From Pararhodobacter zhoushanensis (GTDB lineage Bacteria; Pseudomonadota; Alphaproteobacteria; Rhodobacterales; Rhodobacteraceae), in contig NZ_JAPDFL010000001.1 in assembly GCF_025949695.1 (NCBI RefSeq), forward strand, positions 4,095,501 to 4,159,500: a stretch of 64,000 nucleotides of DNA, given 5' to 3'. This document shows positions 52,885-61,065 of the stretch, piece by piece. The number at the start of each line of letters is the position of its first letter. Position 1 is the stretch's first letter. The notes under the pieces are model-generated. The model was not told the origin of the DNA and made no database searches. It saw only the letters and a list, made by a program, of their open reading frames with translations. Made by a program: the position numbers and the translations under genes.

Positions 52885-53100
52885 GTCGGCATCAGCGAGT
52901 GGCAACTGCGCAGTCGGCAGAATGCCCAGAAGGACTGCCGCACCAGTCTAGTCACTGACCTGACCAGCAGGCCTAAAGAACCTGATCAGGCGGCCTTTTC
53001 TGTCGGTCATCGGTTGGAGTTTGAAGGTCATCGCGCCCTTGGTGCGACCGATCAGAGGGGTCGTCGGCTCCACCGTTTCGGCGGCCCGCCCCGCGATTAT
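52885..53100 (-). pseudogene. IS5-family transposase remnant
   Basis: The minus strand reads IGRTKGAMTFKLQPMTDRKG, RLIRFFRPAGQVSD, then a stop, then TGAAVLLGILPTAQLPLADAD. This is the region LHAVTDAKGRPIRFF ... AGQVSDYTGAAALL ... LLADRGYDAD of IS5-type transposases, with Tyr changed to TAG. Only a central piece remains; neither end has inverted repeats that I could find. Confidence 0.72.
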
Positions 53101-53529
53101 TCGGGCGAACAACCGCGCTGACTTCTTCCTGCAGCGGGGACCACTGCCCTTGCAGATGCGCGTGATTTTTCTGGTTCATGGTGCAGGTATAAAGCCTGAC
53201 AGCGGTCACGGGCATGGATTGCATCGACTGATCCAGACCGAAAGGTCCTGTATCTGCAGTCATATCTCCGCAGAAACAGGCATCGACCATCGACGTTTTT
53301 TACCACCGGGAAATGCGGCGCTGTCATCGTGCACGACTCAGCACTGAAGCCGGCACGCGCCGCACCTCTCGGGCGCGTCGATCTGCACGGCGGGGCCGCT
53401 GAAAACTCCAATAAAATAACGGCTTTTCAGCTGAATGCACTTAATGATGGTTTATAACTCAACAAATATCTGGCCACGTTTCCCGCCGCGCGCTAGCCTG
53501 AGTCAATCGCACATGGGAGGATAGCCAAG
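53101..53529. other. Noncoding leader of the molybdenum hydroxylase-Sox operon
   Basis: No gene is supported here. The last 110 bases (about 53410-53520) are clearly AT richer than the surroundings and contain a palindromic-looking segment AATAAAATAACGGCTTTTCAGC; this is the likely promoter region. GGGAGGATA precedes the iorA ATG. Confidence 0.45.
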
Positions 53530-53982
53530 ATGCCAACACTCGTCGTGAACGGGACCAGCATGGATTTCGATGCCGAGCCCGATACCCCCCTGCTGTGGGT
53601 CCTGCGTGAGCAGCTGGGCCTGACCGGCACCAAATACGGCTGCGGCGTCGCTGCCTGCGGCGCCTGCACCGTCCATATCGACGGAATCGCCACCCGGTCT
53701 TGCCAGATGCAGATCCAGGACATCCGACCGGGCGAGGAGATCACCACAATCGAGGGCCTGTCGCCCGACCGCTCGCACCCGATCCAGCAGGCCTGGGCCG
53801 AACTGGACGTGCCGCAATGCGGCTATTGCCAGTCGGGTCAGATCATGGCCGCCGCAGCCTTTCTGCACGATTTCCCCGAACCCACGGACGAGGACATCAA
53901 GGAGAACATGACCAATCTGTGCCGCTGCGGGACTTACAACCGGATCAAGGCGGGCATCAAGCGCGCCGCCGAACTCAGCTGA
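53530..53982 (+). CDS. [2Fe-2S] subunit of a molybdenum hydroxylase, IorA-like
   Basis: A 150-residue electron-transfer subunit with two iron-sulfur clusters: plant-type [17 protein letters not shown] plus a later Cys, and the helical [10 protein letters not shown] ... [13 protein letters not shown]. It matches isoquinoline 1-oxidoreductase-type small subunits. It lacks a signal peptide and would be exported with its Tat-bearing large partner. It starts the composite operon. Confidence 0.93.
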   Translation: MPTLVVNGTSMDFDAEPDTPLLWVLREQLGLTGTKYGCGVAACGACTVHIDGIATRSCQMQIQDIRPGEEITTIEGLSPDRSHPIQQAWAELDVPQCGYCQSGQIMAAAAFLHDFPEPTDEDIKENMTNLCRCGTYNRIKAGIKRAAELS

Positions 53983-53993
53983 GGGGGGACACC

Positions 53994-56165
53994 ATGACAC
54001 ATCGCTTCACCTTGTCCCGCCGGTCGTTTCTGGCCGGGACCGCCGCTGCTGGCGGCATGTCGCTGGGCTTTTCGCTGCCCGCGCTGGCGCAGGACGCCCC
54101 AACCGGGGATATCCCCGAGATGAACGCCTGGGTTGTCATCAACCCTGACAATACCGTCGTCGTCCGCATCGCCAAGATCGAGATGGGCCAGGGCACGCTG
54201 ACCGGCCTTGCCCAGTTGGTGGCCGAAGAACTGGAATGCGACTGGGACAACGTCACCTGGAGCTATCCGACTCCGGGCGAGAACGTCGCGCGCAGCCGGG
54301 TCTGGGGCTCGTTCGGCACCTTCGGCAGTCAGGGCATCCGCACCTCGCACCAGATGGTGCGCGAAGGCGGTGCCGCGGCGCGCATGATGCTGGTGCAGGC
54401 CGCCGCGAACCGCTGGGGCGTCGATGCCGGCACGCTGAGCGTGTCCAAGGGCGTGATCACCGGGCCGGGCGGCGAGACGCTGACCTATGGCGATGTCGCC
54501 TCGGACGCGGCCAGTCTTGAAGTGCCGACCGAGGTGACGCTGAAGGATCCCGCCGATTGGACCATCGCGGGCGCGCGGGTGCTGCGGCTGGATACCACGG
54601 GCAAGCTTGACGGCAGCCAGAAATATGCCATCGACCTGAAGATCGACGGCATGATGCTGGCGGCGATCAAGCAAACGCCGGTCATGGGCGGCAAGATTGC
54701 CAGCATCGACGCCGACGCCGTGATGGGCATGCCCGGCGTGCAGCGCGTTGTGCAGATCAGCGACGAGGCGGTTGTCGTCGTCGCTGATACCTGGTGGCGC
54801 GCGAAGACCGCGCTGGAAGCGTTGCCGATCGAATGGGAACTGGGCGAGAACGCCAGCTTCGGCATGGCCGATCTTGAAGCCATGCTGGATGAGGGGCTCA
54901 GCGCCACCGAGGCTTTTGTCGGCAACCAGTCCGGCGATGTCGCCGCCGCGTTCGAGAGTGCTGCCCAGGTGATCGAGGCCGATTATCACTATCCCTGGCA
55001 GCATCACGCGACCATGGAGCCGATGAACGCCATGGCGCTTGTCACCGACGACAGTTGCGAGGTCTGGGTGCCCACGCAGAACGCCGAGACGGATCTGGCG
55101 GTGGCGGCGGAAACCACCGGGCTGGAAATCCCGCAATGCGAGATCCACCGCATCAATCTGGGGGGCGGTTTCGGGCGCCGGGCCTCGTCGGCGGATTACA
55201 CCGTCGCCGCGCTCAAGGTGGCGATGGAGATGAAGGGCACGCCGGTCAAGGTGATCTGGAGCCGTGAGGAAGACAGCACGCATGGCACCTATCACCCCAC
55301 CACCAAGGCCCGGATGCGCGGTGCGCTGGATGCCGATGGCAACCTGACCGCGTTGCACATGCGGATCTCGGGGCAGTCCATCTTCGCCGGGCTGATGCCC
55401 TTTGCCCTGCAGAACGGCATGGACCCGCTGACCTTCCAGGGTCTGCAGGCCGATGGCACCGAAGGGCAGTTCGGGTATACCGTCCCCAACCTTCTGGTCG
55501 ATCACGCGATGCGCAACCCGCCGGTCCGTCCGGGTTTCTGGCGCGGGGTGAACAACAACCAGAACGCGTTCTATCTGGAAAGCTTCATGGACGAGCTGGC
55601 GGATGCAGCGGGTAAGGATCCGCTGGAATTCCGCCGGGGCCTGATGCAGAACCATCCCAAGCACCTTGCCGTGCTCAACAAGGTGGCCGAGGGCATCGGC
55701 TGGGACACGCCCGCGCCTGAAGGCCGGTTCCGGGGCCTGTGCCAGCATATGGGCTATGGTTCCTATGTGGCGGCGGCGGCGGAGGTGTCCGTCGATGACC
55801 GTGGCGCGCTGACGATCCACAAGATCGTTGCCGCCACCGATTGCGGCCATGTCGTCAACCCGCAGCAGGTGGAAGCGCAGATCGAAGGCTCGTTCGCCTA
55901 TGGTCTCAGCGCCGGGCTTCTCAGCCAGGTGACGATGGAGGAGGGCCGGGTTCAGGAAGAGAACTTCGACACCTATCCCATCGTATCCATGTGGGAGATG
56001 CCCGCGGTCGAAAGCCACCTGATCCCCTCGGGCGGATTCTGGGGCGGGGTGGGCGAGCCGACGATCTTCGTCGCCACGCCCGCCGTGATGAACGCGGTCT
56101 ACCGTGCCACCGGGCAGCGCATCCGCGAGCTGCCGCTCAGCAAGCACGACCTGACGCCGCAGTAA
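53994..56165 (+). CDS. Molybdopterin subunit of a xanthine dehydrogenase-family enzyme, IorB-like
   Basis: A 723-residue single-chain molybdenum hydroxylase subunit. A Tat signal (LSRRSFLAGTAAAGGMSLGF, AQ) sends the complex to the periplasm. Family segments: IAKIEMGQGTLTGLAQLVAE, INLGGGFGRRASSADYTVAA, and GGVGEPTIFVATPAVMNAVY with the catalytic Glu. Isoquinoline 1-oxidoreductase and aldehyde dehydrogenases of this type pass electrons to a c-type cytochrome, which is what the next gene encodes. The real substrate is unknown and may be a heterocycle or aldehyde. Confidence 0.93.
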   Translation: MTHRFTLSRRSFLAGTAAAGGMSLGFSLPALAQDAPTGDIPEMNAWVVINPDNTVVVRIAKIEMGQGTLTGLAQLVAEELECDWDNVTWSYPTPGENVARSRVWGSFGTFGSQGIRTSHQMVREGGAAARMMLVQAAANRWGVDAGTLSVSKGVITGPGGETLTYGDVASDAASLEVPTEVTLKDPADWTIAGARVLRLDTTGKLDGSQKYAIDLKIDGMMLAAIKQTPVMGGKIASIDADAVMGMPGVQRVVQISDEAVVVVADTWWRAKTALEALPIEWELGENASFGMADLEAMLDEGLSATEAFVGNQSGDVAAAFESAAQVIEADYHYPWQHHATMEPMNAMALVTDDSCEVWVPTQNAETDLAVAAETTGLEIPQCEIHRINLGGGFGRRASSADYTVAALKVAMEMKGTPVKVIWSREEDSTHGTYHPTTKARMRGALDADGNLTALHMRISGQSIFAGLMPFALQNGMDPLTFQGLQADGTEGQFGYTVPNLLVDHAMRNPPVRPGFWRGVNNNQNAFYLESFMDELADAAGKDPLEFRRGLMQNHPKHLAVLNKVAEGIGWDTPAPEGRFRGLCQHMGYGSYVAAAAEVSVDDRGALTIHKIVAATDCGHVVNPQQVEAQIEGSFAYGLSAGLLSQVTMEEGRVQEENFDTYPIVSMWEMPAVESHLIPSGGFWGGVGEPTIFVATPAVMNAVYRATGQRIRELPLSKHDLTPQ

Positions 56166-56229
56166 CGGCGCCCTGCGGGTGGCCCCGTTGTGGGCCACCC
56201 GTCCGAGTTCCCTCGGAAAAAAGGACTTC

Positions 56230-56529
56230 ATGATGCGCAGTTTGCTGGTTCTTTTGCTGGTTCTCTTGCCGGGCCTTGCCGCAGGCGGGGCGCAGGCGCA
56301 GGTGCCTCCGCCGGGTGCCACGATGTGTTCGGGCTGCCATGGCGAAGGCAGCATTCTGCCGCTGGACGACTGGACAGCGGCTCAGATCGTCGCCGCGATG
56401 GCTGGCTTCAAGGACGGCAGCCGCCCCGCCACGCTGATGCCCCGTCTCGCCGCCGGTTTCTCGGATCAGGACATCGCGGCCATTGCCGACTGGATCGCTG
56501 CAGGGGGGATGAGCCATGACACTCGATAG
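56230..56529 (+). CDS. Monoheme cytochrome c
   Basis: A 99-residue protein with a Sec signal peptide ([19 protein letters not shown]) and one heme site CSGCHGEG, with Met ligand in [10 protein letters not shown]. It could serve either the molybdenum hydroxylase upstream or the flavoprotein downstream, in the way that SoxE partners SoxF. Its 3' end overlaps the start of the flavoprotein gene by 14 bases, which favours the second. AAGGA lies just upstream of the ATG. Confidence 0.88.
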   Translation: MMRSLLVLLLVLLPGLAAGGAQAQVPPPGATMCSGCHGEGSILPLDDWTAAQIVAAMAGFKDGSRPATLMPRLAAGFSDQDIAAIADWIAAGGMSHDTR

Positions 56530-57781
56530 ACGCCAGGTGATCGTCGCTGCCGGTGGCGCGGTGGCCGCACTGGCCCTGCCCCGCCGCCTGTCCGCGCAGA
56601 ACCGGGGCCGCGTCGTCGTGGTCGGCGGCGGGTTTGGCGGTGCCACGGCGGCGCGCGCGCTGGCGCGGCTGGGGCATGAGGTGACGCTGGTGGAACGCGA
56701 CGCCACCTACGTGACCTGTCCGTTCTCGAATGCCGTGCTCGGCGGGTTCATGGAACTGGAGTCGCTGAGCTTTCCGCTGGCGGGCGCCACGCTGGACGGC
56801 ATGCGCCTGATCGAGGACAGCGCCGTGGACGTTGACCCTGACGCCCGGACGCTGACACTGGCGGGCGGCGCGGTGCTGCACTGGGACCGGCTGGTGCTCT
56901 CGCCCGGTGTCGAGTTCCTCTATGACGCGCTGCCCGGCTATGACGAGGCCGCGACCGAGCGCATGCCGCATGCGTGGAAAGCCGGGCCGCAGACCGCGCT
57001 GCTGCGCGCGCAGCTTGAGGCGATGGCGGATGGCGGGCTGGTGGTCATCGCGCCGCCCGCCAACCCGTTCCGCTGCCCGCCCGGCCCGTACGAACGCGCC
57101 AGCCTGATCGCGCACTACCTGGCACAGGCCAAGCCCGCGTCGAAGATCCTGATCCTGGACGCCAAGGAGACATTCTCCAAGCAGCCCCTGTTCGAAGAGG
57201 CCTGGGCGCGGCTCTACCCCGGCATGATCGAGTTCCGTCCGCCGTCGATGGGCGGGCGGGTGATCGGCGTCGATCCTGCGGCGATGACCTTGCAGACCGA
57301 ATTCGGCACTGTCGCCGCTGCCGTCGCCAATGTGATCCCGCCCCAGCGCGCCGGGGCCATCGCGCAGGTGGCCGGGGTCAGGGATGAGACCGGCTGGTGC
57401 CCGGTGTCCGGCGTGACCTTCGAATCCGATCTGGTGCCCGGCATTCATGTGATCGGCGACGCCTGCGCGCCGGGGGCCATGCCCAAATCGGCGTTTTCGG
57501 CGAATGCGCAGGCCAAGGTGCTGGCGCAGGCGCTGGATGCGCTGTTCCGGGGCGAGGAGCCGCAAAGCCCGCGCCTGATCAACACCTGCTACAGCCTCGC
57601 CGCGCCGGATTTCGGCTTTTCCGTCGCCGGGGTCTATGCCGAGGCCGAGGGCAAGCTGACCGAGCTTGCGGATGCAGGCGGGCTGTCGGCTCTGGAGGCA
57701 CCGGCGCAAGACCGCGCGCAGGAGGCGGATTATGCGAGGTCGTGGTATGCGGCAACGGTGCGCGAAGCCTTTGGCGGCTGA
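56516..57781 (+). CDS. soxF: Flavocytochrome c sulfide dehydrogenase flavin subunit (SoxF/FccB-like)
   Basis: Oxidises sulfide or polysulfide in the periplasm and passes electrons to a cytochrome c. The 421-residue protein has a Tat signal ([20 protein letters not shown]), FAD motif [20 protein letters not shown], both redox cysteines ([33 protein letters not shown]) and [17 protein letters not shown]. In this operon it lies between the cytochrome and SoxX. Confidence 0.92.
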   Translation: MTLDRRQVIVAAGGAVAALALPRRLSAQNRGRVVVVGGGFGGATAARALARLGHEVTLVERDATYVTCPFSNAVLGGFMELESLSFPLAGATLDGMRLIEDSAVDVDPDARTLTLAGGAVLHWDRLVLSPGVEFLYDALPGYDEAATERMPHAWKAGPQTALLRAQLEAMADGGLVVIAPPANPFRCPPGPYERASLIAHYLAQAKPASKILILDAKETFSKQPLFEEAWARLYPGMIEFRPPSMGGRVIGVDPAAMTLQTEFGTVAAAVANVIPPQRAGAIAQVAGVRDETGWCPVSGVTFESDLVPGIHVIGDACAPGAMPKSAFSANAQAKVLAQALDALFRGEEPQSPRLINTCYSLAAPDFGFSVAGVYAEAEGKLTELADAGGLSALEAPAQDRAQEADYARSWYAATVREAFGG

Positions 57782-58232
57782 GAAGCGGCGGCGGGGTAAG
57801 GTGGGGTTGAACCCCACCCTACGGGCCGCGCTGGCCGCGCTGGCGCTTTCGGGCACGGCGGCCGGGGCCGACGGGCTGGCCACGCCCCTGACCGGCACGC
57901 CCGGCGATCCGGCGCGCGGCGCGCAGATCGTCACCGATCCGCAGCACGGGCTGTGCACGCTGTGCCATGCCGGGCCCTTCCCGCAGGTCGCCTTCACCGG
58001 CACGCTGGGGCCGGACCTGACCGGCGTAGGCGCGCGGCGCACACTGCCGGACTTGCGCCAGCAGATCGTCGACAGCCGCCGGGCCAATCCCGACACGATC
58101 ATGCCACCCTATCATGCGACCGAGGGCCTGACGCGGGTGGGCGAACGCTGGCAGGGCACTACCTTGCTGACAGCGCAAGAGGTCGAAGACGTCGTTGCCT
58201 ATCTTGCCACACTGACCGGAGACGCGCCATGA
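57747..58232 (+). CDS. soxX: Sulfur-oxidation cytochrome SoxX
   Basis: The small subunit of SoxAX, which ligates sulfur compounds to SoxY. A Sec signal ([19 protein letters not shown]) is followed by one heme site [29 protein letters not shown], a Met ligand in DTIMPPYH, and the ending [16 protein letters not shown]. The start is uncertain: ATG at 57747 overlaps the flavoprotein gene, while GTG at 57801 sits inside a palindromic repeat and would leave a short but good signal peptide. The mature protein is about 130 residues. Confidence 0.9.
   Translation: MRQRCAKPLAAEKRRRGKVGLNPTLRAALAALALSGTAAGADGLATPLTGTPGDPARGAQIVTDPQHGLCTLCHAGPFPQVAFTGTLGPDLTGVGARRTLPDLRQQIVDSRRANPDTIMPPYHATEGLTRVGERWQGTTLLTAQEVEDVVAYLATLTGDAP
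57800..57818. repeat. Palindromic repeat inside the SoxX leader
   Basis: GGTGGGGTTGAACCCCACC is a perfect 9+1+9 inverted repeat, followed by CTACGGG. I recall GTAGGGTGGG...CCCACC elements as common dispersed repeats in Rhodobacteraceae. Here it falls between the flavoprotein stop and the soxX signal peptide, so it might be noncoding and the real soxX start might be downstream of, or within, it. Confidence 0.6.
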
Positions 58233-58675
58233 CCCTGACCCGCCGCACCACGCTTGCCACGCTGTTGGGGGGGCCGCTGGTGCTGCGGTTCGGCCCTGCG
58301 CGGGCGACGCCGGAAACGATGCAAACCGCGATCGACGGGTTCACCGGCGGCGCCGAGATCACCGAAGGGCGGGTGACCTTGCGCATCCCGCTGCTGGTCG
58401 AGAACGGCAATTCTGTCCCGCTCACCGTTTCCGTCGACAGCCCGATGACGCCGGAAGATCATGTCGAACAGATCGCCATTTTCAACGAGATCAACCCCTT
58501 GCCCGACACGGCGCGCTTTCACCTTACCCCGCGGTCGGGCCTTGCCATGGTCGAAACGCGCATTCGTCTGAACGGCAGCCAGACGGTGCACGCCGTCGCC
58601 CGCCTGAGCGACGGCAGTTTCTGGTCCGCCGCGACCGAGGTGATCGTCACCGCCCCAGCCTGCCGCGAGGTCTGA
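58229..58675 (+). CDS. soxY: SoxY-like sulfur carrier protein with an atypical C-terminus
   Basis: SoxY carries sulfur intermediates on a cysteine near its C-terminus. This 148-residue protein has a Tat signal ([20 protein letters not shown]), IPLLVENGNSVPLTVSVDSP, VEQIAIFNEINPLP and ARFHLTPRSGLAMVETRIRL, all typical of SoxY. But the protein ends VIVTAPACREV, keeping a Cys four from the end but lacking the GGCGG tail. No nearby frame restores it. The stop is followed by soxZ at 2 bases. Confidence 0.88.
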   Translation: MTLTRRTTLATLLGGPLVLRFGPARATPETMQTAIDGFTGGAEITEGRVTLRIPLLVENGNSVPLTVSVDSPMTPEDHVEQIAIFNEINPLPDTARFHLTPRSGLAMVETRIRLNGSQTVHAVARLSDGSFWSAATEVIVTAPACREV

Positions 58676-58677
58676 GC

Positions 58678-58995
58678 ATGTCCGTCCTGATCAACGTCCC
58701 CGAAACCGCCGCCCCCGGCGAGATCGTGACGATCCGCATCCTGATCCAGCACCCGATGGAGACGGGCTTCCGCACCGGGCGCGACGGCGCGCTGGTGCCG
58801 CGCGACATCATCGAAAGCGTCGCCTGCCTGTATCAGGGCGAAGAAGTCTTTCGCGCCGATCTGTTCCCGGCGATCACCGCCAATCCGATCCTCAGCTTTC
58901 ATCTGCGCGCCGGGGAAACCGGGCGGGTCGAATTTGTCTGGACCGATAATTCCGGCGTCACCGCGCGCGATGGCCGGTTGCTGACCGTCGCATGA
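58678..58995 (+). CDS. soxZ: SoxZ partner of the sulfur carrier
   Basis: A 105-residue immunoglobulin-like protein with the SoxZ pattern: PGEIVTIRILIQHPMETGFR near the start, IPRDIIE-type PRDIIESVACLYQGEEVF, NPILSFHLRAGETGRVEFVW and DNSGVTARDGRLLTVA. It forms the SoxYZ heterodimer. No signal peptide, as normal. It overlaps soxA by four bases. Confidence 0.93.
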   Translation: MSVLINVPETAAPGEIVTIRILIQHPMETGFRTGRDGALVPRDIIESVACLYQGEEVFRADLFPAITANPILSFHLRAGETGRVEFVWTDNSGVTARDGRLLTVA

Positions 58996-59744
58996 TCCGC
59001 GCCGCCGTCCTTGCCGGCATCGTGCTTGCCCTGCCCGCCGGGGCACAGGACCGCCGCACGGGCTATGACGACATGAGCCCGGCCCTGCAGGCAATGCAGG
59101 ACGACCCGCTGAATCCGGCGGCGTTCTGGCTGATCGACGGCGAGCGTCTGTGGTCCGAACCGGCGGGCACCCGTGGCCAAAGCTGCGCCGATTGCCACGA
59201 TGCCGCCGACGACAGCATGGCGGGGGTCGCCGCGCGCTATCCGGCCTGGGACGAGGGGCAGGCAGCGCCGGTGGATCTGAGCGGCCGCATCGCCCTGTGC
59301 CGCGACCGCCATCAGGGGGCCGGGCCACAGGATCGCGCCGATCCCGACATTCTGGCGCTCTTGGCCTATGTCACCCACCAGTCGCGCGGCATGCCGCTGA
59401 CACCCGATCCCGACCCCCGGCTCGACCCAGCCCGCGCGCGCGGCGAGACGCTGTTCACCACGCGCTTGGGCCAGTTGAACCTGTCCTGCGCGCAATGCCA
59501 TGACGACAATTCCGGCGGCCATCTGGCCGCCGCGCTGATCCCGCAGGGGCATCCGACCGGCTATCCGCAATACCGGCTGGAATGGGAGACGCTGGGCACG
59601 CTGGAACGCCGAATCCGGGGATGCCTGACCGGGGTCAGGGCGGAACCCTTCGCGCCCGGATCGGCGGATTTCATCGCGCTGGCCCTCTATCTGCAAAGCC
59701 GCGCCGCTGGCCTTCAGGTCGAAACGCTGCCGATCCGGCCGTAA
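58992..59744 (+). CDS. soxA: Diheme SoxA cytochrome
   Basis: The catalytic subunit of SoxAX. Features: Sec signal (RAAVLAGIVLALPAGAQ), heme sites SCADCHDAAD and SCAQCHDDNSGG, and the active-site cysteine in RRIRGCLTGVRAEPFAPGS, which accepts the sulfane persulfide. The 250-residue length matches other diheme SoxA. It is the last gene in this operon; soxB and soxCD do not follow. Confidence 0.94.
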   Translation: MIRAAVLAGIVLALPAGAQDRRTGYDDMSPALQAMQDDPLNPAAFWLIDGERLWSEPAGTRGQSCADCHDAADDSMAGVAARYPAWDEGQAAPVDLSGRIALCRDRHQGAGPQDRADPDILALLAYVTHQSRGMPLTPDPDPRLDPARARGETLFTTRLGQLNLSCAQCHDDNSGGHLAAALIPQGHPTGYPQYRLEWETLGTLERRIRGCLTGVRAEPFAPGSADFIALALYLQSRAAGLQVETLPIRP

Positions 59745-60057
59745 CGGCGGACCCACCTAAACCGCAGCAAAGGGCTTTCGTCGACCGCGACAACCGGACG
59801 GTCCGGCATGAAGGGCTGAGCCGCCATCGTTGCAACCACCGAGGAAAGTTGCGGCCCTTTTTCAGGATGTCGCGCGCTTGATCCCTCACGTGGTGCTCAC
59901 TGCCTTCTCAGGGCAAGTCCGACTTTCTCAGGGCGCGTCTGGGCATGCCGTGGCGGCGAGTGCGGCCGATGAATTCCTGACAGAAACGCTCTTGTAAATA
60001 CGGGCGAACACTTGTACCCGAAATCCGACAAAACTACTCGAAAATGAGACGCCTTCG
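59745..60057. other. 313-base intergenic region after soxA
   Basis: No gene is supported. A minus-strand frame in 59750-59889 (RDILKKGRNFPRWLQRW) could be a transposase scrap, but I cannot match it. The 3' half (59990-60057) is locally AT rich and probably holds the promoter of the metal-uptake operon; no clear Fur or Irr site was recognised. Confidence 0.4.
59904..59934. repeat. Two direct repeats spaced by 20 bases
   Basis: CTTCTCAGGGC (59904-59914) and TTTCTCAGGGC (59924-59934) are direct repeats exactly 20 bases apart, or two helical turns. They lie about 125 bases before the binding-protein gene and could be a tandem regulator site. Confidence 0.35.
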
Positions 60058-61065
60058 ATGCCGAACACTTCAACGCTTACACTTGCGGTCGCCGCGCTGG
60101 CCTCTTTGACGGCTGCGGCTCAGGCTCAGACGGCCTATCCTCTGACACTTGAAAACTGTGGCCAAACCGTCACCTTCAGTCAGGCACCGCAGAATGCCGT
60201 GGCCTTGGGGCAGAACAGCGCCGAGATCATGCTGCTTCTGGGGCTGGAAGACAGGATGGCGGCCAGCGCCTTCTGGCCAAATTCGGTTCTGCCCGAGCTG
60301 GCCGAAGCCAATGCCGAGGTCGAGGTGCTGACCGTCGAATTCCCGACACTGGAAGCCGTGCTCTCGCGCCAGCCCGATTTCGTCGCGGCGATGCTGACGA
60401 CGCTGATGGGACCGGACAGCACCGTCGCCAACCGGTCGGATTTAGAAGAACTGGGCATTCCGACCTATCTGTCGCCAAGCGCCTGCTCCACCACGCTCGA
60501 TGCTGGCGATGCCTATGGATCGCGCGGTGACTTGTGGAGCATGGACCTGCTCTACAAGGAGATCGAGGACCTGTCGCGCATCTTTGACGTGACCGACCGT
60601 GGCGAGGCGCTGATCGAGGATTTCCGGGCGCGTGAGGCAACCTTGCGCGCGCAATTCTCCCAGACCGAGGGTCTGACCTTCCTCTTCTGGTTCTCAAGCC
60701 CCTCGCCGGCCGATGACGCCTATCTGGGCGGCGGCAACGGCCCTTCGGGTTATATCGCGGATCTGCTCGGCGGCTCGAACGCCATCCGGACCGAGGCGGA
60801 CTGGCCCGCCGTCGGCTGGGAGGGCATCATGGCCGCCAACCCGACGGTGATCGTGGCGGCGCAGGTCGACCGCAACCGCTGGGATCTGGACACGGCCGAG
60901 ACCAAGATCGAGTTTCTGACCTCGGATCCCACTGTCAGCCAGATGGACGCAGTCCGCAACGGCCGGATCGTGGTGATGAGCGGGGCGGCGATGAACCCCA
61001 GCATCCGCACGCTTTACGGGGCCGAGCAGGTGGCCGAGCAGCTGCAAGCACGCGATCAGCAGTGA
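60058..61065 (+). CDS. Siderophore/heme-type ABC substrate-binding protein
   Basis: A 335-residue periplasmic binding protein of the FepB/BtuF class: Sec signal (LTLAVAALASLTAAAQAQ), TVTFSQAPQNAVALGQNSAE, LEAVLSRQPDFVAAM, and a glycine-rich LGGGNGPSGYIADLLGGSN. It is the first gene of a complete importer. The ligand is probably an iron chelate, but cobalamin or heme is possible. Confidence 0.88.
   Translation: MPNTSTLTLAVAALASLTAAAQAQTAYPLTLENCGQTVTFSQAPQNAVALGQNSAEIMLLLGLEDRMAASAFWPNSVLPELAEANAEVEVLTVEFPTLEAVLSRQPDFVAAMLTTLMGPDSTVANRSDLEELGIPTYLSPSACSTTLDAGDAYGSRGDLWSMDLLYKEIEDLSRIFDVTDRGEALIEDFRAREATLRAQFSQTEGLTFLFWFSSPSPADDAYLGGGNGPSGYIADLLGGSNAIRTEADWPAVGWEGIMAANPTVIVAAQVDRNRWDLDTAETKIEFLTSDPTVSQMDAVRNGRIVVMSGAAMNPSIRTLYGAEQVAEQLQARDQQ

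Noticed and set aside
53934..56354. Very long minus-strand open frame opposite the iorB gene
   Set aside because: It is a shadow of a GC-rich coding strand: the plus frame has full family motifs, and the antisense translation is Arg/His/Gly-rich without recognisable domains.
59750..59889. Minus-strand frame RDILKKGRNFPRWLQRW as a transposase remnant
   Set aside because: It has a vaguely basic, DNA-binding look, but I could not align it to any transposase region with confidence.
60010..60050. Fur or Irr box before the siderophore-type ABC operon
   Set aside because: The segment is AT richer than its surroundings, but I could not find a palindrome matching known iron boxes.
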